Shown: positions 5,428 to 5,535 of the stretch, one piece after another
How positions within the stretch are numbered: the first letter of the stretch is position 1
Layout: each line of letters begins with the position of its first letter
DNA from: a bacterium
GTDB lineage: Bacteria; Verrucomicrobiota; Verrucomicrobiae; Limisphaerales; J093
Length of the DNA: 5,535 bases
Direction: 5' to 3'
Assembly (NCBI GenBank): GCA_021839785.1
Contig: JAKCAB010000734.1
Span: 1-5,535, forward strand
The notes under the pieces: model-generated
Told to the model about the DNA's origin: nothing
Databases searched by the model: none
What the model saw: only the letters and a program-made list of their open reading frames with translations
Position numbers and translations under genes: made by a program

Positions 5428-5535
5428 GGGATGAACCGCACCAACTGCGGCCTATCCGCGGTGGTTGCCAGGGATAAACCGCACACACTGCGGTTAAACC
5501 CCGGAAAGTCCGGGATGAACCGCTTGCGGTTCAAT
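5428..5535. repeat. Regularly spaced hairpin repeats (GGGATRAACCGC...GCGG), continuing to the window edge
   Basis: Three units begin with GGGATGAACCGC or GGGATAAACCGC at 5428, 5471 and 5512, that is 43 and 41 bases apart. Each continues into the complement of its AACCGC arm. Unit 1 pairs CCGCA (5436-5440) with TGCGG (5446-5450). Unit 2 pairs AACCGCA (5477-5483) with TGCGGTT (5489-5495). Unit 3 pairs TGAACCGC (5516-5523) with GCGGTTCA (5526-5533). Between units 2 and 3, CCCGGA (5500-5505) pairs with TCCGGG (5509-5514) around an AAG loop. The array reaches the last bases, so its full length is unknown. It could be a REP-like intergenic repeat, a structured RNA, or part of a repeat-containing gene. 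Confidence 0.6.

Noticed and set aside
5428..5535. CRISPR array
   Set aside because: Shared segments are only about 12 bases, spacing is filled with related hairpin sequence, and there are no unique spacers or cas genes.

Overview
The window is GC-rich DNA with strong G/C preference at third codon positions. The gene mix is an RsmI rRNA methyltransferase, a secreted xylose-isomerase-like protein with a Sec signal, a secreted DUF5666-like protein, a zinc-ribbon Ser/Thr kinase and a YmdB/TIGR00282 phosphoesterase. This suggests an environmental bacterium of the Planctomycetota-Verrucomicrobiota-Chlamydiota group, most likely Verrucomicrobiota (Limisphaerales/Pedosphaera-like). That placement is inferred from protein style, because no rRNA or other marker is present. 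Several genes lack a clear Shine-Dalgarno sequence.

Layout. Positions 1-450 hold the 3' part of a small nucleotidyltransferase gene, cut by the left edge and broken by a one-base frameshift near 199. rsmI (475-1212) follows after 24 bases. At 1284-1572 lies a small two-helix membrane protein gene whose two halves are in different frames, joined at a T6 run (1419-1424). A sugar-isomerase-fold protein with a signal peptide (1634-2503) comes next. It is preceded by a 16-codon mini-ORF with a consensus Shine-Dalgarno whose stop overlaps the isomerase start (ATGA). A small exported DUF5666-like protein (2605-3117) ends this rightward block. A short convergent gap (3118-3187) with a hairpin separates it from the leftward Ser/Thr kinase gene (3188-4180), which has a recognisable sigma70-type promoter. 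A 300-base divergent intergenic region leads to the rightward phosphoesterase gene (4481-5275). A strong stem-loop follows directly after its stop. The last ~110 bases carry regularly spaced hairpin repeats (GGGATRAACCGC...GCGG) that run into the right edge.

The genes do not form one obvious pathway. rsmI is a core translation gene. The isomerase-like and DUF5666-like proteins are probably exported. The kinase is probably a cytosolic signalling protein. The phosphoesterase belongs to a widely conserved family that hydrolyses phosphodiesters such as cyclic nucleotides. I see no convincing defence, mobile-element or CRISPR system. The points most worth a second look are the hairpin array at the right edge, the coupled mini-ORF, the two frameshifts, and active-site substitutions in the isomerase-like protein and the phosphoesterase.
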